Numbered from the stretch's first letter, positions 32,827-42,953 are shown. The stretch is 54,072 nucleotides of DNA from Heyndrickxia sporothermodurans (GCA_018333075.1 BORH01000025.1:1-54072); one strand, 5' to 3'. The notes: a model not told the origin generated them from the letters alone. A program made the numbers and translations.

Positions 32827-33044
32827 CATTTCTGGTCTATTCCATTTTGAAAGAAATATATGATAAAACTGTTAAATATTGAAACATAGCTCCCCTTTTT
32901 TTCCTCTTTTTATTATTTAAAAATTAATTTATAATAATATTACAATTATGTAACGTTTTTTTCTTTTAATAGTCTAATATTATAAGAGTACTAATTTTTT
33001 TGATAAATAGATATTCAGAAGTAGGTTTTAAGGGGATGGAAAGA

Positions 33045-34034
33045 TTGAAAACGACATCTAAGCAAATCAAGCTATTTAGTTTGTTACGGTATGTATGTGG
33101 CATTAGTTTTGTTCTATTGATTATATTTCTATATATATATTTAAATGAACAAGGAGAAACACATGTAAATGCATCTAATTCATCATTACATACTGATACA
33201 GGATTTGCTGTAAAACATTTTTTAAGCGACAAAGAGAAGGAACATGATCTTTTAGGATCAAGAAATAATTATATTGGGGATTCAATAGACTTTACAATTT
33301 TGAACAATAGATTAGGAACAGATGAATCTTTTTATCAATTTTCAACTACTAAGGTACTTAATAAGGTGAATTCCCATTCAAAAATAGAGGATAAATCTCA
33401 AAAGAAACATGCAACGTTAGTTTCCCCTGCATCGAAAAATAAAAAAGTGATTTATTTAACATTCGATGATGGTCCAAATTATACAACAGGGAATTTACTT
33501 CATTTATTAAAAAAATATGATGCCAAGGCAACTTTTTTTATGATTGAACCCCACATGAAAACCTATCCAAATTCAGTGAAAAAAATGGTGAAATACGGTC
33601 ACTCTGTCGGTATGCATAGTGTCACACATAATGTAAAAAGCGTTTATAAATCTGCAACTACATTTAAAAACGAGATGCTCCAAGGACAAAAAACCTTAAA
33701 GAAGATCACTGGAGAAAAATCACATTTAATTCGAGCTCCATACGGTTCTGTACCATATGTTACCAAACCATATCGAACGGCTATTGAAAAAGTAGGCTTA
33801 ATCATGTGGGATTGGACAATCGATTCAAATGATTGGAGAACACATAATGGTGAGTTTGTTAATAATATAAAACTGCAGTTTAATCAATGTCCGAAAAACC
33901 AACCAATCGTCATTTTAATGCATGAAAAGGAAACGACAGTAAATCATTTAGAACCCTTATTAAAATATTATAAAAAGAAAGGATATCGCTTTGAAGGGTT
34001 AACTGAACAGTTAATTCCCATTCAATTTCATTAA
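33045..34034 (+). CDS. Polysaccharide deacetylase (NodB family), membrane-anchored
   Basis: This protein of about 329 residues has one N-terminal membrane helix (YVCGISFVLLIIFLYIYL). A linker of about 100 residues leads to a C-terminal NodB domain. Metal and catalytic motifs are complete: TFDDGPN, GMHSVTHN (metal-binding histidines), RAPYGS, DWTIDSNDW and ILMHE. Relatives deacetylate N-acetylglucosamine or N-acetylmuramic acid of peptidoglycan outside the cell. The start is taken as TTG 33045 with aagggg 9 bases upstream. The ATG at 33036 directly abuts that site and a TTG at 33000 lacks one. A terminator follows. Confidence 0.9.
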   Translation: MKTTSKQIKLFSLLRYVCGISFVLLIIFLYIYLNEQGETHVNASNSSLHTDTGFAVKHFLSDKEKEHDLLGSRNNYIGDSIDFTILNNRLGTDESFYQFSTTKVLNKVNSHSKIEDKSQKKHATLVSPASKNKKVIYLTFDDGPNYTTGNLLHLLKKYDAKATFFMIEPHMKTYPNSVKKMVKYGHSVGMHSVTHNVKSVYKSATTFKNEMLQGQKTLKKITGEKSHLIRAPYGSVPYVTKPYRTAIEKVGLIMWDWTIDSNDWRTHNGEFVNNIKLQFNQCPKNQPIVILMHEKETTVNHLEPLLKYYKKKGYRFEGLTEQLIPIQFH

Positions 34035-34041
34035 TAGTGAA

Positions 34042-34075
34042 AGACAATTACTATATGTGATTGTCTCTTTTTTTG
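34042..34075 (+). terminator. Terminator after the deacetylase
   Basis: The stem agacaat/attgtct (34042-34048/34060-34066) is followed by a T-run. Confidence 0.8.
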
Positions 34076-34219
34076 TATAATAATATATTTTCAAAATCAA
34101 TCATAAAAACTTAAAAGATTCGTTCATTATTTAAAATAATAAGTAAATCCTAATAATATCTAAAATCGGTTTTAATGTTGCTTTTAGTTTACTAATACTA
34201 ATATAAAGGAGTAATGAAC

Positions 34220-34999
34220 GTGCCGTTTGTAGAGTGTCAAAACAGACAAATATATTTTGAAGATTTAGGTCAAGGGCCAGCTATTTTATTTGTCCATCCT
34301 CCAGGAATGGGAAGAAAAACATTTTTAAAACAAATGCCTTTACAAAGTAAATTTCGACTATTGATTCCTGATCTTTCTGGTCATGGTGATAGTGTATCAT
34401 CAGACGGACAAATGTCGATTTCCATTTACTTAAAAGAAATTGAGGCTATACGGGAACATGCAGGTGTCAAAGAAATTTTTCTTTTTGGTTATTCGGCTGG
34501 AGGGATAATTGTACAAGAATATGCAATTCAGTTCCCAAAGCATGTAAAAGGTGTGATATTATCAGGTGGGTACCCTAAAGTTAAAAATGAGATCTTTAAG
34601 GTTGAACACTTACTAGGTGTTAATTTTGTTGTGTTTGCTCCAAATATATTAGCAAAAATATTATCGATTAGTCACTATGATGAAAAATCCTTACAAATAG
34701 AACTGTATGATCATATATTAAAATCTAATCGCCATACGTGGAGACAGTTCTATATTGAGTCCTTACATTTTGATTGTACTAAGCGTTTACATTTATTAAA
34801 TGCACCTTTATTACTTTTATATGGAACAAAGTCAGATTATATCAATCATCATGTACATTTGTATCCAAAAATTGTAGATACAGAAATACATTTTTTGAAA
34901 GCTTTTGGACATCAACTTCCAACACGAAGTTCAAAAAGTGTAAATAAATTAATAGGTGAATTTATCCGAAGAATAGTTATGGATAATAATATTATGTAA
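34220..34999 (+). CDS. Alpha/beta hydrolase
   Basis: This 259-residue alpha/beta hydrolase has the oxyanion-side HPPGMG motif and the nucleophile elbow FGYSAGG. An acidic residue follows in LLYGTKSDYI, and the catalytic histidine lies in AFGHQLP. The substrate is unknown. The GTG at 34220 is preferred because aaggag ends 8 bases upstream; an ATG at 34214 is only 2 bases from it. It precedes yhdT-panF by about 70 bases with no visible terminator. Confidence 0.85.
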   Translation: MPFVECQNRQIYFEDLGQGPAILFVHPPGMGRKTFLKQMPLQSKFRLLIPDLSGHGDSVSSDGQMSISIYLKEIEAIREHAGVKEIFLFGYSAGGIIVQEYAIQFPKHVKGVILSGGYPKVKNEIFKVEHLLGVNFVVFAPNILAKILSISHYDEKSLQIELYDHILKSNRHTWRQFYIESLHFDCTKRLHLLNAPLLLLYGTKSDYINHHVHLYPKIVDTEIHFLKAFGHQLPTRSSKSVNKLIGEFIRRIVMDNNIM

Positions 35000-35070
35000 A
35001 CTTTAAAAGATATTTCTTTAAGGACTTTAAAAATGTTTTTTGCTTGAATTGCGAAAGGAGGGAAATGTCA

Positions 35071-35337
35071 ATGAGTGATCAAAGATTTAAAATAGCACAT
35101 AGGGAAGCATGGATCGGGGTAAGTTTAGCAATTATTCATTTTCTTTGGTGGTTTGGTTTTGCATATGGATTTGGTCGGTCTAATGTGAAAGATTATAAGT
35201 ACATTTTAGGGCTTCCAGAATGGTTTTTTTATAGTTGTGTATTAGGGTTTATATTGATTGTTGTCTTAGTATTTATAGCTGTGAAATATTTTTTTAAAGA
35301 AGTACCTTTTGAAGATGAAGAAAGTGGTGGACAATGA
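35071..35337 (+). CDS. yhdT: YhdT family membrane protein
   Basis: This 88-residue protein has two hydrophobic helices (IGVSLAIIHFLWWFGFAYGFG and a second near 50-75). The conserved HREAWIG start and LPEWFFYSCVLG are typical of YhdT, which is nearly always encoded next to panF. It may assist or be a subunit of the sodium/pantothenate symporter. The ATG at 35071 is 8 bases after aaggaggg. Its stop overlaps the panF start (ATGA). Confidence 0.88.
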   Translation: MSDQRFKIAHREAWIGVSLAIIHFLWWFGFAYGFGRSNVKDYKYILGLPEWFFYSCVLGFILIVVLVFIAVKYFFKEVPFEDEESGGQ

Positions 35338-36767
35338 ATATCCAAGTAATTATACCTTTAGTACTATTTTTAATTATTTTTTTTATTGTGGGTCTTTTAG
35401 CTTCTCGGTATATTAGTAATTCTAATTCTTTTATACAAGAGTATTTTTTGGGCAGTAGGCAAATGGGTGGTTTTATTTTAGCGATGACTATGGTTGCGAC
35501 CTATGGGAGTGGTAGTTCATTTATCGGAGGACCAGGAGCTGCTTATAATTATGGATTAGCATGGGTTCTTTTATCTATGACACAAGTCGTAACGGGTTAC
35601 TTTGTTTTAATGGTTTTAGGAAAAAAGTTCGCAATTATTGCTCGTAAATATAATGCCATTACTTTAATTGATTTTTTAAAAGAAAGATATCAGTCTCACT
35701 GGGTAACAATTATTTCAGCTATTAGTATTATTATTTTTTTGTTCTCCTCCATGATTGCTCAATGGGTAGGTGGAGCAAGATTAATGGAATCGATTCTCGG
35801 AGTTTCCTATACAACTGCTTTATTTATATTTGCTATCTCCGTACTTGTATATGTTATTATTGGAGGATTTCGTGCCGTTGCCATTACTGATACGATTCAA
35901 GGGATGGTTATGCTTGGAGGCACAATCATATTATTAATCGCTACGATCATTGCTGGAGGCGGTATAGACAATATAATGACTGAGTTAAGACATCAAAATC
36001 CAAATTTATTAAGTCCATACGGTGCTGATCGTTCATTAACACCATTATATATTTCTAGTTTTTGGATTCTAGTTGGTGTTGGAGTCGTTGGCCTACCGCA
36101 AATTGCTGTCAGAGCCATGTCATATAAAAATGCAAAGGCAATGCATCGAGCGATACTTATAGGAACAATTGTCATTGGTATTATTATGTTTGGTATGCAT
36201 TTAATTGGTGTATTAGCACGCGCGATTGTACCTGGAATTGAAAATGCAGATACCGTAATGCCTATTATTACGATGAAGGTCTTACCTCCATGGGCTGCTG
36301 GAATTGTATTAGCTGCACCAATGGCTGCTATTATGTCTACTGTAAATTCAGTATTAATTCTCGTTTCTTCAGCAGTAGTTAAAGATTTATATATAGGATA
36401 CATAGATAAACAAGCAAATATTAAAAAGGTGAAGCAAATCAGTTTTATTACAACTACAATTATAGGAATTGCTGTACTTATTTTGGCCATTCACCCACCA
36501 GATCTTTTAATATGGTTAAATTTATTTTCATTTGGAGGGCTAGAGGCAGTCTTTATTTGGCCAATTGTTTTGGGGCTTTATTGGAAAAAAGGGAATAAAT
36601 ATGGAGCAATTTCATCTATGCTCAGCGGCATGGGATTATATATTTATTTAGATCGCTATCATCCAAATCTTTTCGGGATGCATACGGTTGTAATGCCTAT
36701 TTTATGCTCATTCCTTGTCTTTATTTGTATTTCAATTATTTCAAACAAAAGAGCTATCCGCGCGTAA
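35334..36767 (+). CDS. panF: Sodium/pantothenate symporter PanF
   Basis: This 477-residue sodium:solute symporter has 13 expected helices and the family strings YFLGSRQMGG, ATYGSGSSFIGGPGAAYNYGLAW and GGFRAVAITDTIQG. It imports pantothenate, the precursor of coenzyme A, with sodium. Assignment as PanF is supported by the YhdT partner directly upstream with a 4-base overlap. The terminator hairpin begins inside the last codons. Confidence 0.92.
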   Translation: MNIQVIIPLVLFLIIFFIVGLLASRYISNSNSFIQEYFLGSRQMGGFILAMTMVATYGSGSSFIGGPGAAYNYGLAWVLLSMTQVVTGYFVLMVLGKKFAIIARKYNAITLIDFLKERYQSHWVTIISAISIIIFLFSSMIAQWVGGARLMESILGVSYTTALFIFAISVLVYVIIGGFRAVAITDTIQGMVMLGGTIILLIATIIAGGGIDNIMTELRHQNPNLLSPYGADRSLTPLYISSFWILVGVGVVGLPQIAVRAMSYKNAKAMHRAILIGTIVIGIIMFGMHLIGVLARAIVPGIENADTVMPIITMKVLPPWAAGIVLAAPMAAIMSTVNSVLILVSSAVVKDLYIGYIDKQANIKKVKQISFITTTIIGIAVLILAIHPPDLLIWLNLFSFGGLEAVFIWPIVLGLYWKKGNKYGAISSMLSGMGLYIYLDRYHPNLFGMHTVVMPILCSFLVFICISIISNKRAIRA

Positions 36768-36791
36768 TAATGTGGATAGCTTTTGTTTTTA
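36752..36791 (+). terminator. Terminator overlapping the end of panF
   Basis: The stem agctatcc/ggatagct (36752-36759/36774-36781) is followed by tttgttttt. The stop codon lies in the loop. Confidence 0.8.
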
Positions 36792-36823
36792 TCTAAAAAC
36801 AAGGAGAATAAATAATTAAAAAA

Positions 36824-37002
36824 TACCTGCTATGTCTAGCGTAAGCAGTCTATCGACTAACGTTCTTCAGGACTCCTTCTATGATAAGTCAACATCGACT
36901 CGCTCTATAATCAACTCCGTTTCCTTTATCTCAGTCAATGCCCCTCTAAGGAAAATTTTCCTAGTCCGTTCGTCGATGGACTAGGAGCTTCCGTTTTACT
37001 TA
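36824..37002 (+). repeat. Dispersed intergenic repeat, copy 3
   Basis: This copy shares cctgctatgtctagc-like ends, gataagtcaacatcgactcgc, atcaact, gtttcctttatctcag, aaggaaaatt/ttttccta and the terminal gcttccgttttactta with copy 1. It follows the panF terminator in the same orientation as the other copies. Internal pairs such as tagtcc/ggacta suggest a folded RNA or DNA. Confidence 0.78.
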
Positions 37003-37015
37003 TTATAATTTTATA

Positions 37016-38281
37016 TTAAATTGGAGATTGGATAGGGTCTTTTTTCGGTTCACTCTCCTTACTTGGTTTAACAGCAATAAATGCAAGTGATGCTGCAATT
37101 AAGCTTAGAAAAGCTAATATTATTATCATAAAAGTTAGGTTGCTTTTCATAAAATAGGCCATTACAGGTGGTCCAGCAGCAACTCCGATGAAACGCATTG
37201 AGCTATAAATGGCTGTAATCGTGCCACGGATATTTTTTTCTATCGATTGAGTAATTATCGCGTCTAAACATGGCAGGCTAGCACCAATACCAATGCCACA
37301 TAAGAGAAAAATGATTAATAAATATAGAAATTGATCTGAAAAGCTAATCGCAACTACTGAAATTCCGGTTAAAATAATACTTGTGAAAATAATCCATTTC
37401 ATTAATACCTTATTTTCCTTTATCACTTTACCTGCTATATATGAAGCAAGACAAAGAGCAGCAAGTGGGAAAGCAAGAATAAACCCTTTTTTTACGCCAT
37501 GAAAATGATATTGATCTTCTAAAGTATTTGAGAGATAGAATAACACTGCAAAAAGTATAAACATTAGAATGGCTCCTATCGTAAAAACAGCCAATAGCCA
37601 CCTACTATGCACTCTAAATACTTCGCGAGTGTTATCCATGAATACTTTGAATGTTACTCCCTTTTTTTCTTTTTTTGGCTTTTTAACTAAAAAAATGATT
37701 GAAACAAGTGATAGTATACAAAAAATAGGAATGGAGAAAAAGGGAAGGAACCAAACGATTCCTGCAAGTAAACTTCCGAGAATTGGGCTTAATACCTTCC
37801 CAAATGTATTTGAAGTTTCAATAATTCCTAATGTAGTACTAACATCTTTTTCGCGACTAAACATGTCTCCTACTAGTGGAAGCACGATTGGTGCACCTCC
37901 TGCAGCACCTACACCTTGAAGAATCCTCCCTATTAATATCATCATAAATGGGTCTTTTAGCTGCCATGATGCCCATCCTGCAATTATTCCACCAATACCA
38001 GTAATAATTAACGATGGAATAATGACCACTTTCCTTCCATATTTATCAGAAAGAAATCCAGCAATAGGAATTAAAAAAATTGCTACAATTGAATAAACCG
38101 TTATAATATAGCTTGACTGAACTTTTGAAATATCTAATTTCTTTTCAAGCATAGGTAAGACTGGAATAAGCATAGAATTCCCAAGTGTCATAATTAATGG
38201 TATAGAAGAGATAGAAGCAATTGCCCACCGTTTTTCTTGAATTTCGTTGTGACCAACATCCAATTCATTGTTATTAGCCAT
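37016..38281 (-). CDS. MFS exporter (DHA1 drug-resistance type)
   Basis: This 421-residue transporter has 12 hydrophobic helices. The DHA1 motifs are visible: the A-loop GFLSDKYGRKVV after helix 2, and the antiporter motif C-like stretch (ILGSLLAGIVWF) in helix 5. PIVLPLVGDMF and a second-half CLDAIITQSIEKNIRGT are also present. It resembles YmfD/Bmr-type multidrug or siderophore exporters; the substrate is unknown. The ribosome binding site (aaagga) is 14 bases from the ATG, so the start is not certain. Confidence 0.83.
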   Translation of the reverse strand: MANNNELDVGHNEIQEKRWAIASISSIPLIMTLGNSMLIPVLPMLEKKLDISKVQSSYIITVYSIVAIFLIPIAGFLSDKYGRKVVIIPSLIITGIGGIIAGWASWQLKDPFMMILIGRILQGVGAAGGAPIVLPLVGDMFSREKDVSTTLGIIETSNTFGKVLSPILGSLLAGIVWFLPFFSIPIFCILSLVSIIFLVKKPKKEKKGVTFKVFMDNTREVFRVHSRWLLAVFTIGAILMFILFAVLFYLSNTLEDQYHFHGVKKGFILAFPLAALCLASYIAGKVIKENKVLMKWIIFTSIILTGISVVAISFSDQFLYLLIIFLLCGIGIGASLPCLDAIITQSIEKNIRGTITAIYSSMRFIGVAAGPPVMAYFMKSNLTFMIIILAFLSLIAASLAFIAVKPSKESEPKKDPIQSPI

Positions 38282-38374
38282 GTTTATTCTATAATTCCTT
38301 TCATTATTATCTATTAATAATATCTACTCATTTTGTTTTTTTATTTCATGATTTTTTTTATTATAGGATGAAGT

Positions 38375-38981
38375 ATGAGATTAATTAGTTTAAATATAGG
38401 TAAACCGAAATCAATTATATGTAAAGAAAAAGAATTTATATCAGAAATTGGTAAGAAATCAATTCAGAAAGCTAGACTAAAATTTAATTGCCTTGATGAT
38501 GATAATGTTGCAAATTTAAATTTTCATGGCGGTCCTGACCGTGCAGTATGTTTTTATCCTTATGAACATTATCAGCTGTGGGAAAATGAATGTGGATTGA
38601 AATTGTCCATACCTGCTTTTGGTGAAAATCTAACCATAACTGGAATGCTAGAAAAAAATGTATGTATTGGTGATAGCTATCAAATAGGAGAAGCTATGGT
38701 GCTCAATCATTTCCAAATTTAATGGTAACAATGAATTGTTGAAGAAATTGATTATGACTTGTTATACAGGTTATTTTACCAGGGTTTTAAAGGAAGGTAT
38801 GATTAATGCAAAATCTGAATTTGTATTAATTGATCGTCATCCATTAAAAATTAGTGTTTTTGAAACGATGAATACATTGTTTCATCAAAATAATAATGTT
38901 GAATCGATTCGAAAAACACTTCAAATAGAGGAACTAGCTTTATTTATGAAAGAAAAATTTAACAATAAATTAATGAAATGA
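38375..38981 (+). pseudogene. MOSC domain protein (YiiM-like), disrupted
   Basis: The first frame (38375-38722) encodes the N-terminal part of a YiiM-type MOSC protein: ISLNIGKPKSI, NLNFHGGPDRAVCFYPYEHYQ, FGENLTITGM, CIGDSYQIGEAMV. It ends in LNHFQI-stop. The continuation (KFNGNNELLKKLI...TGYFTRVLKEG, ending near 38981) is in another frame. Between them the family normally has a QVSQPRxPC stretch containing the conserved cysteine. Here only about 13 bases separate GEAMV from KFN, so roughly a dozen bases including the cysteine codon are missing. MOSC proteins bind a molybdenum cofactor and reduce N-hydroxylated compounds; this copy should be inactive. Confidence 0.8.
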
Positions 38982-39287
38982 TAGGCTTATCATATGTTAA
39001 AAATAACTTCAAAATGAAAAAGGGTTTTAAAAATTTTTGTAGAAAGTATAAGCATACAACAAATAAATAATTTCTTACATAAGTATGGATTTAATATGAA
39101 TGGGTCACCATTCTTTATTTTTTATAGTGAAAATTCCGATAATTTTTTATAAAAGCTATTTTCAAATAAGTTAAATAAATGTAGAATATTTAAAATGGAT
39201 AGTAAATAAATCTATTAAATATTTTTGTAATCTTCACATTTTTAATTACATAAATCAGTTAGTTTTTTGCTAGAAAGGAGTGAAAAA
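38982..39287. other. Intergenic region before the peptide transporter operon
   Basis: This AT-rich stretch has no gene candidate. It must carry the promoter of the five-gene importer, but I cannot single out convincing -35/-10 elements or a CodY box by eye. Confidence 0.6.
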
Positions 39288-40277
39288 GTGGAGAGTCCAA
39301 TTTTAGAAGTAAAATCATTAAGAACTACTTTTTCTTCAGATAACGGAACGATTCCCGTTGTAAATGAAATAGATTTCCATGTTAATGCACAGGAGGTTTT
39401 GGGGATTGTTGGTGAATCTGGATGTGGAAAGAGTGTAACATCTTTATCTATAATGGGCTTAATCCCTACAAAAAATGGCAAGGTTGAAGGTGAGATTTTA
39501 TACAATGGTGAAAATTTAGCACTATCTTCTGAAAAAAGAATGAGAAAAATTCGGGGCAATGATATCGCAATGATTTTTCAAGAGCCTATGACAAGCTTAA
39601 ATCCTGTATTCACAATTGGTGAGCAACTAATTGAAGCTATTCACATTCACTGGAAATGGCCAAAGAAAAGAGCAAGAGAGCATGCTGTTCAAATGTTAAA
39701 AAAGGTTGGACTGCCACGCGCTGAACAACTTATTAAAGAATATCCACATCAGCTATCTGGTGGGATGAGACAACGTGTAATGATTGCAATGGCAATGATT
39801 TGTGAACCAAAGCTACTAATAGCTGATGAACCAACGACCGCTTTAGATGTTACCATACAAGCACAAATATTAGATTTAATGAAAAAATTAAATCATGAAA
39901 CCGATACCGCAATTATTATGATTACTCATGACTTAGGTGTCGTTGCTGAAATATGCCAAAGAGTTATTGTTATGTATAGTGGAAAAATTGTAGAAGAAGG
40001 TGATGTCCGTTCAATTTTTAAAAATCCAAAACATCCCTATACGATAGGATTAATTCAATCTGTCCCAGATATGAGAGAGAAAAAGGATCGGCTATACTCG
40101 ATCCCAGGTAATGTACCGAAGCCGGGATCCATCGAGGTCGGCTGTCATTTTGCTCCACGTTGTCCATATGCGAATGAACGTTGTAAATATGAGACTCCAC
40201 CATTATTTACTTTTGATAATGGACAAAAAGTCAGGTGCTGGCTTTGTGAAGAGGGAAGGGATGTCGTTAATGATTGA
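39288..40277 (+). CDS. Peptide ABC importer ATPase (OppD/DppD type)
   Basis: This 329-residue ATPase has Walker A GESGCGKS, the Q-loop [12 protein letters not shown], signature LSGGMRQR, Walker [13 protein letters not shown] and the switch histidine ITHD. The C-terminal oligopeptide-transporter region binds an iron-sulfur or metal cluster in relatives and has cysteines in [16 protein letters not shown]. The start at GTG 39288 is set by aaaggag 7 bases upstream. It is first in the order ATPase-ATPase-binding protein-permease-permease, the order of the B. subtilis app operon. Its end overlaps the next gene by 8 bases. Confidence 0.9.
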   Translation: MESPILEVKSLRTTFSSDNGTIPVVNEIDFHVNAQEVLGIVGESGCGKSVTSLSIMGLIPTKNGKVEGEILYNGENLALSSEKRMRKIRGNDIAMIFQEPMTSLNPVFTIGEQLIEAIHIHWKWPKKRAREHAVQMLKKVGLPRAEQLIKEYPHQLSGGMRQRVMIAMAMICEPKLLIADEPTTALDVTIQAQILDLMKKLNHETDTAIIMITHDLGVVAEICQRVIVMYSGKIVEEGDVRSIFKNPKHPYTIGLIQSVPDMREKKDRLYSIPGNVPKPGSIEVGCHFAPRCPYANERCKYETPPLFTFDNGQKVRCWLCEEGRDVVND

Positions 40278-41241
40278 AGAACCACTATTGAAAATTGAAC
40301 ATTTAAAAAAGAATTTCCCTATTCGTGGAGGGGTTTTTGGAAAAAAGATAGGTGGCGTCCAAGCAGTTGATGATGTATCCTTTGAAATTCAAAGAGGAGA
40401 GACTCTCGGTCTTGTTGGAGAAAGTGGTTGTGGAAAATCGACTACAGGAAGAATGCTTCTTAGGCTGCTTGAACCAAGTGAAGGAAAGATTTTCTTTGAT
40501 GGCAAGGACATTACAAATCTCTCTAAACAAGGATTAAGAAAGATACGTGGTCAAATGCAAATGATATTCCAGGATCCATACGCTTCATTAAATCCAAGGC
40601 ATACGATTGAAAGAATTTTAGAGGAGCCATTAATCGTTCATGGAGTAAAGGATAAAGAGGCCCGTAAGAAAAAGGTTCTTCAATTACTTGAAACGGTTGG
40701 TTTAAATAGCTACCATACCAATCGCTATCCACATCAATTTAGTGGCGGCCAGCGCCAAAGAATTGGGATTGCTAGAGCATTAAGTTTAAATCCTAAGCTT
40801 ATTATCGCAGATGAGCCCGTATCAGCGTTAGATGTGTCTATTCAAGCGCAAGTATTAAATTTGATGAAAGATTTACAAAAAAAATTTGAATTAACTTATT
40901 TATTTATTGCACATGATTTAGGTGTAGTCAGACATATAAGTGATCGTGTTGGCGTAATGTATCTAGGCAGATTAGTAGAGTTGGCTAATAGTGAAGAATT
41001 ATATTTAAATCCAAAACACCCTTATACACAAGCTTTGTTATCAGCTGTACCAATTGCTGATGTTGATTATAAAAAAGAGAGAATTGTCTTGCAAGGTGAT
41101 GTGCCTAGTCCTGCTAATCCACCTAAAGGATGTTCATTTCATACTAGGTGTCCTCTTGCAATAGAAAAATGTTCGATTGAACGACCCATCTTTAAAGAAG
41201 TAGAACCTGGTCATTATGCAGCATGTCATCTACATGGATGA
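40270..41241 (+). CDS. Peptide ABC importer ATPase (OppF/DppF type)
   Basis: This 323-residue second ATPase of the heterodimeric motor has Walker [21 protein letters not shown] and signature FSGGQRQR. Walker [13 protein letters not shown] and the C-terminal [11 protein letters not shown] cysteine motif follow. The start is ATG 40270, 9 bases after aaggg. A far upstream in-frame start at 40111 would lie inside the previous gene. It overlaps the preceding gene by 8 bases, indicating coupled translation. Confidence 0.9.
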   Translation: MIEEPLLKIEHLKKNFPIRGGVFGKKIGGVQAVDDVSFEIQRGETLGLVGESGCGKSTTGRMLLRLLEPSEGKIFFDGKDITNLSKQGLRKIRGQMQMIFQDPYASLNPRHTIERILEEPLIVHGVKDKEARKKKVLQLLETVGLNSYHTNRYPHQFSGGQRQRIGIARALSLNPKLIIADEPVSALDVSIQAQVLNLMKDLQKKFELTYLFIAHDLGVVRHISDRVGVMYLGRLVELANSEELYLNPKHPYTQALLSAVPIADVDYKKERIVLQGDVPSPANPPKGCSFHTRCPLAIEKCSIERPIFKEVEPGHYAACHLHG

Positions 41242-41315
41242 TTTCGCATATAAATTTTAAGATATATGCTGTTGTTTTATTAGCAGTATTAAAACACAAA
41301 AATGGGGGGAAAAGG

Positions 41316-42920
41316 ATGAAGAAAAAATTAATGGGATTATTTGTATTAATCCTAGTTCTTTCACTTGCATTAATGGGGTGTGGAGCATCGAAGTCAAACG
41401 GTGATAAGTCAAAAGATGGAAAGGGAAATAAAGGTGGAGTTCTTGTATATGCACGTGGTGGGGATGCAGTAAAATTAGATCCTGCTTCAGTTACAGATGG
41501 TGAATCATTAATCGTTGCAGAGCAAATTTTTGATACTCTTGTAAGCTATAAAAAAGAAAATACAGAGATTGAGCCAGGTTTAGCAAAATCTTGGGAAGTA
41601 TCAGATGATGGATTGACTTATACTTTTAAGCTTGAGGAAGGCGTAAAATTTCATGATGGAACCGATTTTAATGCGGATGCAGTCGTGAAAAACTTTGACC
41701 GTTGGGCAAATGGAAATGTGGAGAAATTCCCTTATTATCAATCTCAATTTGGCGGATATAAGGGAGAAGAAGCTGCTGTTATTAAGGAAGTTAAAGCAGT
41801 GGATGAACATACAGTCCAATTTACATTATTTAGACCTCAAGCACCTTTCTTGAAAAATCTAGCAATGACTCCGTTCGGGATATCAAGTCCAACGGCAATA
41901 GAAAAATATGGTAAAAAATATATTGAAAATCCGGTTGGAACTGGTCCGTTTAAGTTCCAAGAATGGAAGCGTAATGATACGATTACGGTTGTAAAAAATG
42001 AAAATTATTGGAAGGAAGGGCTTCCTAAGCTTGATAAGGTGATTTTAAAAGTAATTAAGGATAACTCAGCACGATTAAATGCACTAGTAAAAGGAGAAGT
42101 TGATTTAATTGATGGGGTAAACCCGAGTGATATAGAAAAAGTGAAGGCTGATAAAAATCTACAAATCTTTGAGAGACCTTCGATGAATATCGGATATCTT
42201 GGATTTAACGTGAAGAAAAAGCCATTTGACAATGTAAAAGTTCGTCAAGCTTTAAGCCATGCTATCAACAAAGAAGCATTAATTAAAAACTTTTATGAAG
42301 GAACAGCTCAAACAGCAAAAAATCCAATGCCACCATCTATTAGTGGCTATAACGATGAAATTCAAGATTATGACTACGATTTAGAGAAAGCGAAGAAAAT
42401 GTTAGAAGAAGCAGGTTATAAAGATGGTTTCAGTTTAGATTTCTGGACTATGCCTGTAGTTCGTCCATATATGCCAAATGGTCAAAAGGTTGCTGAAGCT
42501 ATTCAAGCTGACTTTGCGAAAATTGGGGTAAAGACTAAAATCATTACAATGGAATGGGGCACTTATTTGGAAAAACTCGCAAAAGGTGAAGCTCCAATGT
42601 ATATTGTCGGCTGGACAGGTGACAATGGAGACGCTGATAACTTCTTATATGCTTTGCTTGATAAGGATGCAATAGGTTCGAATAATAATTCCCAATATTC
42701 AAACGATAAAGTCCATGAATTGTTAATTAAAGCACAAACAGAAACAGATGAAACAAAACGTAATGAATATTACAAAGAGGCACAAGTGATTATTCATGAT
42801 GATGCCCCATGGGTGCCACTTGCACATTCAGTCCCACAGTTAGCTGGTAAGAGTACAATTGATGGATTCTTCCCACATCCAACAGGATCACAAAGCTTTG
42901 CTGATACGAAAGTAAAATAA
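41316..42920 (+). CDS. Dipeptide-type substrate-binding lipoprotein
   Basis: This 534-residue SBP_bac_5 lipoprotein has a signal peptide ending LALMGC (lipidated Cys at about 22). The mature protein opens GGVLVYARGGDAVKLDPAS. The C-terminal half resembles DppA-type proteins (VGWTGDNGDADNFLY, APWVPLAHSVPQLA), pointing to di- or tripeptides. The start at ATG 41316 is preceded by aatgggggg. A strong terminator lies between it and the permeases, which should give more binding protein than membrane subunits. Specificity cannot be fixed from sequence. Confidence 0.9.
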   Translation: MKKKLMGLFVLILVLSLALMGCGASKSNGDKSKDGKGNKGGVLVYARGGDAVKLDPASVTDGESLIVAEQIFDTLVSYKKENTEIEPGLAKSWEVSDDGLTYTFKLEEGVKFHDGTDFNADAVVKNFDRWANGNVEKFPYYQSQFGGYKGEEAAVIKEVKAVDEHTVQFTLFRPQAPFLKNLAMTPFGISSPTAIEKYGKKYIENPVGTGPFKFQEWKRNDTITVVKNENYWKEGLPKLDKVILKVIKDNSARLNALVKGEVDLIDGVNPSDIEKVKADKNLQIFERPSMNIGYLGFNVKKKPFDNVKVRQALSHAINKEALIKNFYEGTAQTAKNPMPPSISGYNDEIQDYDYDLEKAKKMLEEAGYKDGFSLDFWTMPVVRPYMPNGQKVAEAIQADFAKIGVKTKIITMEWGTYLEKLAKGEAPMYIVGWTGDNGDADNFLYALLDKDAIGSNNNSQYSNDKVHELLIKAQTETDETKRNEYYKEAQVIIHDDAPWVPLAHSVPQLAGKSTIDGFFPHPTGSQSFADTKVK

Positions 42921-42921
42921 C

Positions 42922-42953
42922 AAAAAGGGGAGCTACTACTCCCCTTTTTGTTT
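42922..42953 (+). terminator. Internal terminator after the binding-protein gene
   Basis: The perfect 11-bp stem aaaaaggggag/ctccccttttt (42922-42932/42939-42949) lies inside the five-gene operon and probably lowers permease expression. Confidence 0.9.

Noticed and set aside
35993-36490. Antisense frame of 165 codons inside panF
   Set aside because: It is a by-product of codon usage opposite a conserved transporter gene.
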